Assembly: GCA_900546875.1 (NCBI GenBank)
Contig: URET01000030.1
Coordinates: forward strand, 1-16,251
Source of the DNA: an uncultured Eubacteriales bacterium
Lineage (GTDB): Bacteria; Bacillota; Clostridia; Christensenellales; CAG-314
Reading direction: 5' to 3'
DNA length: 16,251 nucleotides
Shown here: positions 1-7,123 of the stretch, in pieces
Position numbering within the stretch: position 1 is the first letter of the stretch
Layout: every line of letters begins with the position of its first letter
Notes under the pieces: generated by a model
Told to the model about the DNA's origin: nothing
Databases searched by the model: none
What the model saw: only the letters and a program-made list of their open reading frames with translations
Program-made: the position numbers and the translations under genes

Positions 1-146
1 AAGCCCGGCTGTCCGCATGCCCATACCCGTTTGACAAAAGCCCGGCTGTCCGCATGCCCATACCCGTTTGACAAAAGCCCGGCTGTCCGCATATTCATAC
101 CCGTTTGACAAAAGCCCGATTGTCCGCGTACTCAAAGCCCGTGTAG
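1..146. repeat. 37-bp tandem repeat at left edge (3 copies plus a decayed fourth)
   Basis: Three head-to-tail 37-bp units start at 1, 38 and 75. Units 1 and 2 are identical; unit 3 differs at three adjacent-region bases (ATTC in place of GCCC). A fourth copy from 112 keeps AAGCCCG and TGTCCGC and then decays, with AAAGCCCGTG recurring near 134. Each unit carries AAGCCCGGCTGTCCGCAT and CCCGTTTGACAA. There are no spacers between units, so it is a minisatellite and not a CRISPR array. It begins at base 1, so it probably continues outside the window. Confidence 0.95.
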
Positions 147-155
147 AAAATTCGG

Positions 156-182
156 AAAAACATCCTTTTAATACTAAAAGGA
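156..182 (-). terminator. Intrinsic terminator downstream of the SDR gene
   Basis: Read on the minus strand, an 8-bp stem TCCTTTTA / TAAAAGGA closes a 4-base loop GTAT (163–182). It is followed by TG and a run of five T (156–160). It lies about 100 bases after the stop of the short-chain dehydrogenase and before the left-edge repeat, where the end of this leftward transcription unit would be expected. The stem is AT-rich, so its strength is uncertain. Confidence 0.7.
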
Positions 183-284
183 AAACGTTCTGTTTGAAGC
201 AGGGCGAAAATCAACCGGGGACTTCTCCTTTCACACGCCCCCGCACATGTCCCGCATCAGAAAAATCAGCTATTTCAATGAAAC

Positions 285-1022
285 TCAGTCAAGGCCCATA
301 CCCATGGACATATTCAGTACTGTTCCGGTCACGGTACGGGCAAAAGCCAGGTAATATATCCCTTCGGCTATTTCCGAAGGTGCAGCCAGTCTTCCGAAGG
401 GGATTTCCTTTTCAAGGAGCTTCAGTTCTTCTTCGGAAAAGCTTTCCTTCATCATATCCGTATCGGTCGGGCCCGGTGCAACGCAGTTGACTGTGATGCC
501 GCTGTAGCAGAGTTCTTTTGCGAGGGCTTTCGTAAAGCCCACCACGCCCGCCTTTGCGGCTGAATAATGGCTTTCCATAGCGCCGCCGGTAAGTCCCCAC
601 ATGGAAGCCACGTTGATTATAGCTCCGCTTTTTCTCGAGATCATTGAAGGCGCAACGCAATTGACGAAATTATATACCGAATCGAGGTTTGTTTTGATCA
701 TACGTTTCCACATGTCGGGTGTGATATCCTGGATGAGGGCATACTCCGATATTCCGCAGTTATTGACAAGCACGTCGATACTCCCGAACTTGCCCATCAC
801 TAAGGAAGTGACACGAGCGGCGTTATCGTGATCTCCGGCGTCGCACGTGAAATACTCGGCACAACACCCTTTATCACGCGCACACCTGACAAACTCCTCC
901 GCCTTTTCGCTGTTTTTGATGCAGGTCACGGCAACATTGCACCCTCTTGCCGCAAACAACTCTGCCGCGGCGCGTCCGATCCCTCTCGATCCGCCCGTGA
1001 TAAGAACAGTTTCTTTACTCAT
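285..1022 (-). CDS. Short-chain dehydrogenase/reductase, FabG-like (245 aa)
   Basis: Classical SDR of the 3-oxoacyl-ACP reductase type, expected to be a cytosolic NAD(P)H-dependent ketone/alcohol oxidoreductase. Visible family features are the Rossmann glycine motif TGGSRGIG at residues 9–16, NNCG at 87–90 (usually NNAG), N111, and the catalytic S140, Y153 and K157 in a YSAAK box, then the usual PGP at 183–185. The start at 1022 (MSKETV) is chosen over an 11-residue extension to 1055 because it matches family starts, leaves an 11-bp gap after the ABC-F stop, and has GGGGAAA just upstream. The C-terminus is odd: FabG proteins usually end in a V(D/N)GG segment, while this one reads VLNMSMGMGLD. 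Substrate cannot be deduced. It may serve fatty-acid elongation, since no other fabG is seen here, but many SDRs look like this. Confidence 0.93.
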   Translation of the reverse strand: MSKETVLITGGSRGIGRAAAELFAARGCNVAVTCIKNSEKAEEFVRCARDKGCCAEYFTCDAGDHDNAARVTSLVMGKFGSIDVLVNNCGISEYALIQDITPDMWKRMIKTNLDSVYNFVNCVAPSMISRKSGAIINVASMWGLTGGAMESHYSAAKAGVVGFTKALAKELCYSGITVNCVAPGPTDTDMMKESFSEEELKLLEKEIPFGRLAAPSEIAEGIYYLAFARTVTGTVLNMSMGMGLD

Positions 1023-1033
1023 TTTCCCCGTAT

Positions 1034-2926
1034 TCAAGACGCAAGATTTTCCCATTCCTCATAAAGGGAATTGAGAAGCGTTTTGATTTCTTCAAGTCTG
1101 CCGCAAAGTTCGTTTATTTTTTTATAGTCTGCGGCGTATTCTCCCGTTACAAGCGTGTCGTTTATATTCTGCGCTTCTTTTTCCAGCCCGGCGATATCTT
1201 TTTCAACGGTCGCAAGCCTCTTTTTCTTCTCAACCTCGGCAGAGCGCTCTTTGGCGGAACGATAGTTCGGATTTTCCTTTCTGACCGTCTTTTCGGCCGC
1301 CGTCTTTACCGTCTCGCTCTTATTCTGACTCTTTATTTCCCAATATTTTTCAAACCCGCATTCGTATAGCGTGATCTTTCCTTCGTCGATATCGAGAATA
1401 CGGGTCGCAAGCCGGTTAAGAAAATAAACGTCGTGAGAAACAAATATCATCGTACCGCGGAAATCCCTGAGCCCCTCCTCGAGAGCTTCTCTGGTCGGAA
1501 GGTCGAGATGGTTAGTGGGTTCGTCCAGAAGCAAAACGTTCCCTTTTTCCGCCATGGTCAGCGCAAAACCGAGCTTGGCTTTTTCTCCGCCGCTGAGGGA
1601 AGCCACTTTTTTTTCCGTGTCCTCGGCAAACAAAAGCATTCTTGCAAGCATCGCGCGTATTTCCGTCTGACTCAGCTTATGATACTTGCCCCACAGTTCC
1701 TCGATGACGGTATGAGTCGCATCGAGATTGACGTTTTCCTGATCGTAGTAAGCAAGACGGACGTTTTTGCCCCATAAAACCCTGCCGTAATTTTCCGTGA
1801 TACCTGCGAGGGTTTTGATCAGGGTAGATTTGCCCGTTCCGTTCTTTCCCACTATGGCAAGCCGGTCTCCTCTAATCACCTTAAAATCCGTTTTGTCGGC
1901 AAGCTTTTTTCCTCCGACGGACAATTCGAGTCCGTTCACCTCGAGCACCTCTTTCACGGGGTCTCTTTCAAACTCGAACCTGAATACGGGCGGACGTCTG
2001 TAAAGTACGGGCTTTTCGATTATTTCCATGTTGGCAAGACGGTGAAGCCGGCTTTTTGCGCTGTTTGAAGTGCTTGCTCGCGCGATATTGCGTTCGGCGT
2101 ACTCTGTCATGCTTTCGATGATATTGCGCTGTTTTTCGTACTCCTTGAGCTGTCTTTCGAGACGCTCCTTTTTCAAAAGCTTATAGGCAGAATAATTGCC
2201 GCGGTAGACGTTCACCTTCTTTTCCTCGAGATCCCATATCCGCGAAACGGTTTTATCGAGAAAATATCTGTCGTGAGAAACCACAAGCAAAGTGCCTTTA
2301 TACTCCTCGAGAAATTTCCCCAACCACATGAGCGCGCTGAAATCCAGATGATTGGTAGGTTCATCGAGGATGAGGAGCTCGTTTTCCTCCAAAAGCAACT
2401 TGCACAAGGCAAGCCGCGTCTTTTCGCCGCCGCTGAGTTCGGATACGGGCTGATCGTACTTATCCGAAAAGCCCATTCCGTTGAGCACGGTCCTGATCCT
2501 TACATCGGCGTTATAACCGTCTTCCGCCTCGAAAGCCTTGGTAAGGTAAGCATACCTGCCCGCTTTTTCTGCGAAGGCCCTGCCCGAGTGATCGGGAAGC
2601 GCCGCCATTTCTTTTTCCAGAGCCCGCATTTCCTCCTGTAACTCATCAAGACGAGAATAAACCTCTTTCATTTCGGCAAAAACACTGAGTCCGCTTTCAA
2701 GAAGAGCATTCTGACGGAAATATCCGGTCCTGAGTCCGGTTTTACGGGAAATCTCGCCCTGATCGGGGATAAGGTCCCCGAAAACGAGATTGAGAAGAGT
2801 GGTTTTCCCTTCTCCGTTGGGTCCTACGAGGCCGACCCTGTCGCCCTCCTGAATAGTGACGTTAATATTTTCAAGGATCGTTTTGTCGAGATATCCGAAA
2901 AAGACATCTTTAATGGAAGCAAGCAT
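1034..2926 (-). CDS. ABC-F family ATP-binding protein (630 aa)
   Basis: Soluble tandem ABC ATPase with no membrane segments. ABC-F proteins bind the ribosome and act in translation, relieving stalls or, in some members, protecting against antibiotics. Domain 1 has Walker A GPNGEGKT (35–42), signature LSGGE (164–168), Walker B LLILDEP (184–190) and VSHD (216–219). Domain 2 has GKNGTGKS (360–367), LSGGE (444–448), LLLDEP and VSHD (496–499). Both Walker B motifs continue as TNHLD, typical of ABC-F. A charged helical linker (about 230–320) between the two domains corresponds to the P-site tRNA-interaction region. A Lys/Glu-rich C-terminal coiled coil (about 545–630) resembles Uup/YdiF-type members. 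The ATG at 2926 has GGAG seven bases upstream. The SDR gene follows after 11 bp, so the two are likely cotranscribed. Housekeeping versus resistance role cannot be settled by eye. Confidence 0.96.
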   Translation of the reverse strand: MLASIKDVFFGYLDKTILENINVTIQEGDRVGLVGPNGEGKTTLLNLVFGDLIPDQGEISRKTGLRTGYFRQNALLESGLSVFAEMKEVYSRLDELQEEMRALEKEMAALPDHSGRAFAEKAGRYAYLTKAFEAEDGYNADVRIRTVLNGMGFSDKYDQPVSELSGGEKTRLALCKLLLEENELLILDEPTNHLDFSALMWLGKFLEEYKGTLLVVSHDRYFLDKTVSRIWDLEEKKVNVYRGNYSAYKLLKKERLERQLKEYEKQRNIIESMTEYAERNIARASTSNSAKSRLHRLANMEIIEKPVLYRRPPVFRFEFERDPVKEVLEVNGLELSVGGKKLADKTDFKVIRGDRLAIVGKNGTGKSTLIKTLAGITENYGRVLWGKNVRLAYYDQENVNLDATHTVIEELWGKYHKLSQTEIRAMLARMLLFAEDTEKKVASLSGGEKAKLGFALTMAEKGNVLLLDEPTNHLDLPTREALEEGLRDFRGTMIFVSHDVYFLNRLATRILDIDEGKITLYECGFEKYWEIKSQNKSETVKTAAEKTVRKENPNYRSAKERSAEVEKKKRLATVEKDIAGLEKEAQNINDTLVTGEYAADYKKINELCGRLEEIKTLLNSLYEEWENLAS

Positions 2927-2960
2927 AAAATCTCCGTCAATTCTGATAATTCCCGGAACC

Positions 2961-3043
2961 GCTGCATGAACTTTTCATGCGGCGTCCCGGCAGGAAAATT
3001 CGACCCGGATAAACCCCGATACGTGAAAAGGCTTTTTATCCGG
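2961..3043 (-). promoter_or_regulatory. Two stem-loops in the ABC-F leader
   Basis: Two inverted repeats lie between the hisS stop and the ABC-F start. One is CGCTGCATGAA / TTCATGCGGCG (2961–2971 and 2975–2985, one G·T pair, 3-base loop). The other is CCGGATAAA / TTTATCCGG (3005–3013 and 3035–3043, 21-base loop). Neither is followed on the minus strand by a proper T-run, so neither reads as an ordinary terminator. They would sit in the 5′ untranslated region of the ABC-F mRNA. A regulatory role is inferred from position only. Confidence 0.45.
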
Positions 3044-3088
3044 CAAAACAGCAGACCGACGACACTTTATATATCCGTGAAGCCGTTG

Positions 3089-3116
3089 ATTATACTGAGG
3101 AGCGCTCTTTGGTCAG
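3089..3116 (-). promoter_or_regulatory. Possible promoter for the ABC-F–SDR pair
   Basis: Minus-strand TATAAT (3089–3094) is a perfect −10 hexamer. A 16-base spacer separates it from CTGACC (3111–3116, 4 of 6 to TTGACA), which overlaps the hisS stop codon. The spacer contains the palindrome GAGCGCTC (3100–3107). A start here would give a leader of roughly 155 bases. The −35 match is weak, so this is a candidate only. Confidence 0.35.
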
Positions 3117-4363
3117 ATCTGAACGAGAGGGATTTCGCGTTCTCCTCCTTCTTCTATGAGGATGACGCTGTCATAGCCCTGAGCTCTGAAAGAATCCAGC
3201 TGAGCGCGGAAATTCTTTGCCTTATAAAATACGCTGGCGCGCATGGTTTTTCTTATTTCCTTCTGTTTTTTCATCATAAGAGCGAGGATATCTTCGCTGT
3301 CGTTTCTTTCGGCGACAATCGCCGTTCCTCCGGGTTTTTCCGCTTTTAGTCCTTTTTCGGAAAGAAGCGAAACGATACGTTCGAAACCGATAGAAAATCC
3401 GCATGCGGGAATGTCCTTGCCGACATACTTGCCGACAAGTTTGTCATACCTGCCTCCTCCGCCTACGGCATATCCCAATCCGTCCACACCGACTTCGAAA
3501 ATGGTACCCGTATAGTAGTCCATGCCTCTTATGAGGGAGATGTCGAAAACACAGCTGACTCCTCCTGCCCTGCTTATGTCGAGTATTTTTTCGATATTTT
3601 CCGTTGCTTCGGGACAATCGGCATGAAAAGCGGCGCGAAGAGCCTCCGTACCGCCTTCCCGCAATGCTCCCATTACGGAAACAAGTTTCTCGGCAGAAAC
3701 GGGATCGATGGCGGAAAGTTCTTTCTTGACGCCGTCAAGACCGATCTTGTCTGACTTATCCAGAATGATAAATACATCGCGCGAAGTTTTTTCGTCGAAG
3801 CCCGCGCTTTCGGCAAGATGTCTGAGTATACGCCTGTCATTAATGCGCACCGTGAAACCCTTTACGCCCAGAACATCGAGAGTTTCAGCCGTTGCGGCTA
3901 TCAGCTCGCACTCCGCAAGAGCGCTTTTTTCTCCGATAATATCGATGTCGCACTGCATAAACTGCCGGAACCTTCCCTTCTGAGGTCTGTCTGCCCTCCA
4001 AACATAACCTGTCTGCATGGCTTTGAATACGGCGGGAAGCGTACCGGAATTATTGGCATAGTAGCGGGTAAAGGGCAAAGTAAGATCATAACGCAGCCCG
4101 AGATCGCAGAGTTCGCCGTTCTGACTTTCTTCGAGTTTTTCTCCTCTTTTCAGTATACGGAAAATAAGCTTTTCGTTTTCACCGCCGTTTTTGCCTTCAA
4201 GCAGACGTATGTCCTCCACACACGGCGTTTCTATACTTACGAAGCCGTAGCTTCCGTACACTTTTTTAATGGCGTCAAGGATTTTTTCTCTTTTTTCGCA
4301 TTCTTCCGGAAGGAAATCTCTCATCCCTTTAGCGGGGAGCTTTCCGAACAAATTATTTTCCAT
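3113..4363 (-). CDS. hisS: Histidyl-tRNA synthetase (416 aa)
   Basis: Class II aminoacyl-tRNA synthetase that charges tRNA-His with histidine in the cytosol. Motif 1 is around GFVSIETPCVED (40–51). Motif 2 contains WRADRPQKGRFRQF (122–135) followed by QCDIDIIG. The histidine-specific segment is LIRGMDYYTGTIF (277–289). Motif 3 runs from GGGGRYDKLVG to GFSIGFERI (301–330). A smaller C-terminal anticodon-binding domain follows (about 345–416). Length is normal for bacterial HisRS. The start at 4363 (MENNLFGKLPAKGMRDF) is chosen because GGGAG lies a few bases upstream and the family begins this way; an upstream extension to 4408 has no homology-like content. Motif 2 has ADRPQ where E. coli and B. 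subtilis have ERPQ, a variant I associate with HisRS of some other phyla. It follows pgi after 102 bp. Confidence 0.97.
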   Translation of the reverse strand: MENNLFGKLPAKGMRDFLPEECEKREKILDAIKKVYGSYGFVSIETPCVEDIRLLEGKNGGENEKLIFRILKRGEKLEESQNGELCDLGLRYDLTLPFTRYYANNSGTLPAVFKAMQTGYVWRADRPQKGRFRQFMQCDIDIIGEKSALAECELIAATAETLDVLGVKGFTVRINDRRILRHLAESAGFDEKTSRDVFIILDKSDKIGLDGVKKELSAIDPVSAEKLVSVMGALREGGTEALRAAFHADCPEATENIEKILDISRAGGVSCVFDISLIRGMDYYTGTIFEVGVDGLGYAVGGGGRYDKLVGKYVGKDIPACGFSIGFERIVSLLSEKGLKAEKPGGTAIVAERNDSEDILALMMKKQKEIRKTMRASVFYKAKNFRAQLDSFRAQGYDSVILIEEGGEREIPLVQI

Positions 4364-4382
4364 AGATTTCTCCCATACAATA

Positions 4383-4420
4383 ATCGGAGAGCCTTCAGAC
4401 AAGCGCAAAAGGCGTCTCCG
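4383..4420 (-). promoter_or_regulatory. Stem-loop upstream of hisS
   Basis: The pgi–hisS gap (4364–4465) contains an inverted repeat TCGGAGA-GCCTT … AAGGC-G-TCTCCGA (4383–4394 with 4408–4420): 12 base pairs with one bulged base and a 13-base loop. It ends about 20 bases before the hisS ATG. No T-run follows on the minus strand, and no T-box consensus is present. A second, perfect 12-bp palindrome, GCGGCATGCCGC, is at 4443–4454, just after the pgi stop. Structure is seen; function is not. Confidence 0.45.
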
Positions 4421-4465
4421 ACTGTGCTTTTTATAATTGACGGCGGCATGCCGCTAAAATATATT

Positions 4466-5866
4466 TCAGATCACAAAGCTTTCTTCGGGTAACGGCGCTC
4501 CGTCAAGTTCTTCTTTTTTCTTTTCGTAGCCTTTTCTTCCCATAAGAGCGTAGGTGGCGTTTTTGCCCTCCTCAACGCCCGGCTGGTTATAGGTGTCTAT
4601 ATTGAGCAGCCCGCCGACATAAGCCGTCTGCATCATAAAGAAATACAGAAGCTGACCGATAGTAAACTCATCCACATACGGAAGAGCGATGTAATAATTC
4701 ATCCTCCCCGCCTTTGTCACAGCAAAACGCGTGGCAAAAAGCTCGGTATTGATAAGCTCGCCCATGGTTTTGCCGCAAAGGAAGTTGACGTCGGGGAATT
4801 CCTCGCAGCCTTTTGCGATTTCGATATCGTTGCGGAATTTTTCCACTCCGATAAAAGTGATCACCTTGTCGAAAGGACCTTCGGTGTATAGCTGAATCTG
4901 ACTGTGCTGATCCGTGACTCCGAGAGCCTTGACGGGAGTCTGACCCGCATACACCTTTTCACCCGAAAGACTTTCTGCTTTGCCCAAACTCTCTCCCCAA
5001 AGCTGACAATACCAATCTGCCACGTATTTGAGGCTGTCCGCATAAGGCATCATAACGGAAATGTTCTTGCCGGAATCTATGGCAAGCTTCATAAAAACAG
5101 CACCCATAAGAGCGGGATTGTCATATATTTCCCCGCTGCGACACCTTTCGTCCATGCGTGCGGCTCCCTTCAGCAAAAGTTTTATGTCGATCCCGAGGAC
5201 CGCAGCCGGAAGCAATCCCACCGGGCAGAGCTCACTGAATCTTCCGCCTACGCCGTCGGGTATGACGAATGTTTTATACCCATCTTCTTTCGCCAACTTG
5301 ATAAGATTGCCTTTTTTCTGATCCGTGGTGGCAATGATATGAGAAGCAAAATCATTGCCGAGTTTTTTTCTCAGGATGTCGGTGACAATAAGATACTGAC
5401 TCATAGTCTCGCTTGTGGCGCCCGATTTGGTAATAACATTGAACATTGTTTCGGCAGGATCTATAATATCAAGGAGCGCATTGAATCTCTCGGGATCGAC
5501 GTTGTCGATAACGTAAAAACGAGGTCCGCCTCTCTTTTCATCCGAAAGTTCGTTGTAATAAAGATGCCTGAGCGCCTGAGCCACCGCGATAGGTCCCAAA
5601 GCGGAACCGCCTATCCCGAGCACCACGAAAACACGGAATTTTTCACGCACCTTTTTCGCCGTTGCGATAATATCCTCCACGATATCATCCTGCTCATACA
5701 TAAGCTGCATCCAGCCCTGCATACCTTTTCCGCGGTTGGCCTGCACTTTTTCGTGAGCCGCCGAAGCTTCCGAAGCCGCAGAAGCGACGTCCTCTTTCGT
5801 AAAACCGCGTTCGCCTAAAGCGTTTACGGTCATATTGGTATAATCCACTCTGATATCCATACCCAT
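4466..5866 (-). CDS. pgi: Glucose-6-phosphate isomerase (466 aa)
   Basis: Interconverts glucose 6-phosphate and fructose 6-phosphate in glycolysis and gluconeogenesis; cytosolic. Sugar-isomerase features are GIGGSALGP (84–92), the phosphate-binding TKSGATSET (146–154; often SKSGTTTET), the family signature GGRFSELCPVGLLP (207–220), QLWGESLGK (288–296) with the catalytic Glu at 291, catalytic His321 in DQHSQIQL, and Lys435 in the NQPGVEEGKNATYAL segment (427–441). It belongs to the shorter (about 450-residue) PGI class common in Bacillota. The start at 5866 is chosen because GGAGGG lies eight bases upstream; an open frame reaching back to 6073 has no such site and looks non-coding. An ATG two codons further in (5860) is a less likely alternative. 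It lies between ftsY and hisS with 269- and 102-bp gaps. Confidence 0.97.
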   Translation of the reverse strand: MGMDIRVDYTNMTVNALGERGFTKEDVASAASEASAAHEKVQANRGKGMQGWMQLMYEQDDIVEDIIATAKKVREKFRVFVVLGIGGSALGPIAVAQALRHLYYNELSDEKRGGPRFYVIDNVDPERFNALLDIIDPAETMFNVITKSGATSETMSQYLIVTDILRKKLGNDFASHIIATTDQKKGNLIKLAKEDGYKTFVIPDGVGGRFSELCPVGLLPAAVLGIDIKLLLKGAARMDERCRSGEIYDNPALMGAVFMKLAIDSGKNISVMMPYADSLKYVADWYCQLWGESLGKAESLSGEKVYAGQTPVKALGVTDQHSQIQLYTEGPFDKVITFIGVEKFRNDIEIAKGCEEFPDVNFLCGKTMGELINTELFATRFAVTKAGRMNYYIALPYVDEFTIGQLLYFFMMQTAYVGGLLNIDTYNQPGVEEGKNATYALMGRKGYEKKKEELDGAPLPEESFVI

Positions 5867-6135
5867 AATCTTTACCCTCCGATAATAAATTAACCCTGAT
5901 ATATTTCCGCCCGAGGCGGTAAAAATCCTCTGATAAATTACGACCGTAAGCCGAAGCACTTGCGCCTGTCCCGAAAAACATCTGTCCGAAAAACAACCGT
6001 CCTCATAAGCCTTCCGCTGCTTCTGCCTTCTCCCGACCTTGCCGGAGCGCGTTTCTTTTCCGTGAGCGATCAATGCACAGCCGCGTTACTTTGCCTTATC
6101 CGGAAAAATACCGTCGCCGCCCGTCTTCCTTTGCG
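5867..6135 (-). other. Intergenic region ftsY–pgi
   Basis: No gene is seen in these 269 bases. They hold a small hairpin CCGCC-CGA-GGCGG (5907–5919), about 40 bases before the pgi start, and a two-copy direct repeat of CTGTCC(C)GAAAAACA (5966–5995). No convincing −35/−10 pair or intrinsic terminator was found, so whether pgi has its own promoter is open. An open frame continuous with pgi crosses most of the region but lacks a ribosome binding site. Confidence 0.5.
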
Positions 6136-7029
6136 TCAGATTATACCTTCTACGAATGAACGTGCGTCAAATTCCATAAGATCGTCCATTCCTTCCCCGA
6201 CGCCGACAAACCATATCGGCAGTTCCGTTTCACAGCTTACGGCAAACACCACGCCGCCTTTGGCTGTTCCGTCAAGTTTTGTAAGGATTATCCCGTCGAT
6301 ATCGATAGCTTCGTTGAAGGTTTCCGCCTGCATGACGCCGTTCTGACCGGTCGTGGCGTCCAGAACGAGGATATTGCTTCTGACTGCTTCGGGGTATTCT
6401 CTTTCGATGACTCTTTCGATTTTTTTGAGTTCTTCCATAAGATTTTTCTTATTATGCAGTCTGCCGGCGGTATCTACGATGAGCACGTCGGTTTTTTTGC
6501 TTTTACAGCTTGCCACCGCGTCGAAGACCACGGCGGCGGGATCTCCGCCTTCTTCGTGCTTGATTATTCTCACACCTGCCCTCTGAGCCCAGATCTCAAG
6601 CTGATCGCCCGCGGCCGCTCTGAAGGTGTCCGCCGCAGCCACCGTAACGCTTTTGCCTTTTTTCTTCATGATAGAAGCCAATTTGCCTATGGTGGTGGTT
6701 TTACCTACGCCGTTTACCCCCGTAACGAGAATGACGGCGGGAGTCGTATAATCGAAAGGTTCGCAATCGACAAGCTCCGTCATTATATCTTTAAGTATTT
6801 CGGTAGCTTTTTCGGGATCGGAGATTTTTTCTTCGTCCAGTCTTTCTCTGAGGGTTTCTATGATATTTTCCGTTGCCGCGATGCCGACGTCTGCAGTCAG
6901 CAGTATTTCCTCGAGTTCCTCGAAAAAGCTGTCGTCGTAGACTCCTCTTTTAAAAACCTGATTTATTTTGTGTCCTATAGCTGCTTTAGTTTTTTTAAGT
7001 CCGTTTATAATTGCGGAAAAAAATCCCAT
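6136..7029 (-). CDS. ftsY: Signal recognition particle receptor FtsY (297 aa)
   Basis: SRP-type GTPase that receives ribosome–nascent chain–SRP complexes at the membrane and hands them to the Sec translocon. The N domain (about 1–90) is four-helix-like. The G domain has the P-loop GVNGVGKT (104–111), DTFRAAA (134–140), DTAGR (186–190) and TKLDGTAKGG (250–259), and ends in the family-typical PIWFVGVGEGMDDLMEFD. The acidic A domain of E. coli FtsY is missing; a short, basic N-terminal helix (residues 10–28, Lys-rich) is instead present, as in many Gram-positive proteins. The ATG at 7029 has AGGAGGT eight bases upstream. It follows smc with a 94-bp gap, matching the rnc–smc–ftsY order of Bacillota. 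ylxM and ffh, which often follow, are replaced by pgi. Confidence 0.98.
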   Translation of the reverse strand: MGFFSAIINGLKKTKAAIGHKINQVFKRGVYDDSFFEELEEILLTADVGIAATENIIETLRERLDEEKISDPEKATEILKDIMTELVDCEPFDYTTPAVILVTGVNGVGKTTTIGKLASIMKKKGKSVTVAAADTFRAAAGDQLEIWAQRAGVRIIKHEEGGDPAAVVFDAVASCKSKKTDVLIVDTAGRLHNKKNLMEELKKIERVIEREYPEAVRSNILVLDATTGQNGVMQAETFNEAIDIDGIILTKLDGTAKGGVVFAVSCETELPIWFVGVGEGMDDLMEFDARSFVEGII

Positions 7030-7123
7030 TTTCCGTAGACCTCCTGTTTTGTTATGTGCCGTGAACGCGAAAACTGAAAAAGCGTCATTTGCGCACAGGC
7101 ACTCAGCTGAAATTCGGGGCGGC

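Noticed and set aside
1..146. Possible CRISPR array at the left edge
   Set aside because: The 37-bp units are directly adjacent with no spacers, and no cas genes are present.
68..490. 140-codon plus-strand open frame starting in the 37-bp repeat
   Set aside because: It runs through the repeat and then antisense to the end of the SDR gene; no ribosome binding site or domain.
4364..4465. T-box riboswitch before hisS
   Set aside because: The gap is only 102 bases and no AGGGTGG-type T-box sequence is present.
4904..5818. 304-codon plus-strand open frame
   Set aside because: Entirely antisense to pgi; composition is that of a mirrored coding strand and no motif is recognisable.
5867..6073. 69-residue N-terminal extension of Pgi
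   Set aside because: A strong GGAGGG site precedes the ATG at 5866, the extension has no family similarity, and it would exceed the normal length of this PGI class.
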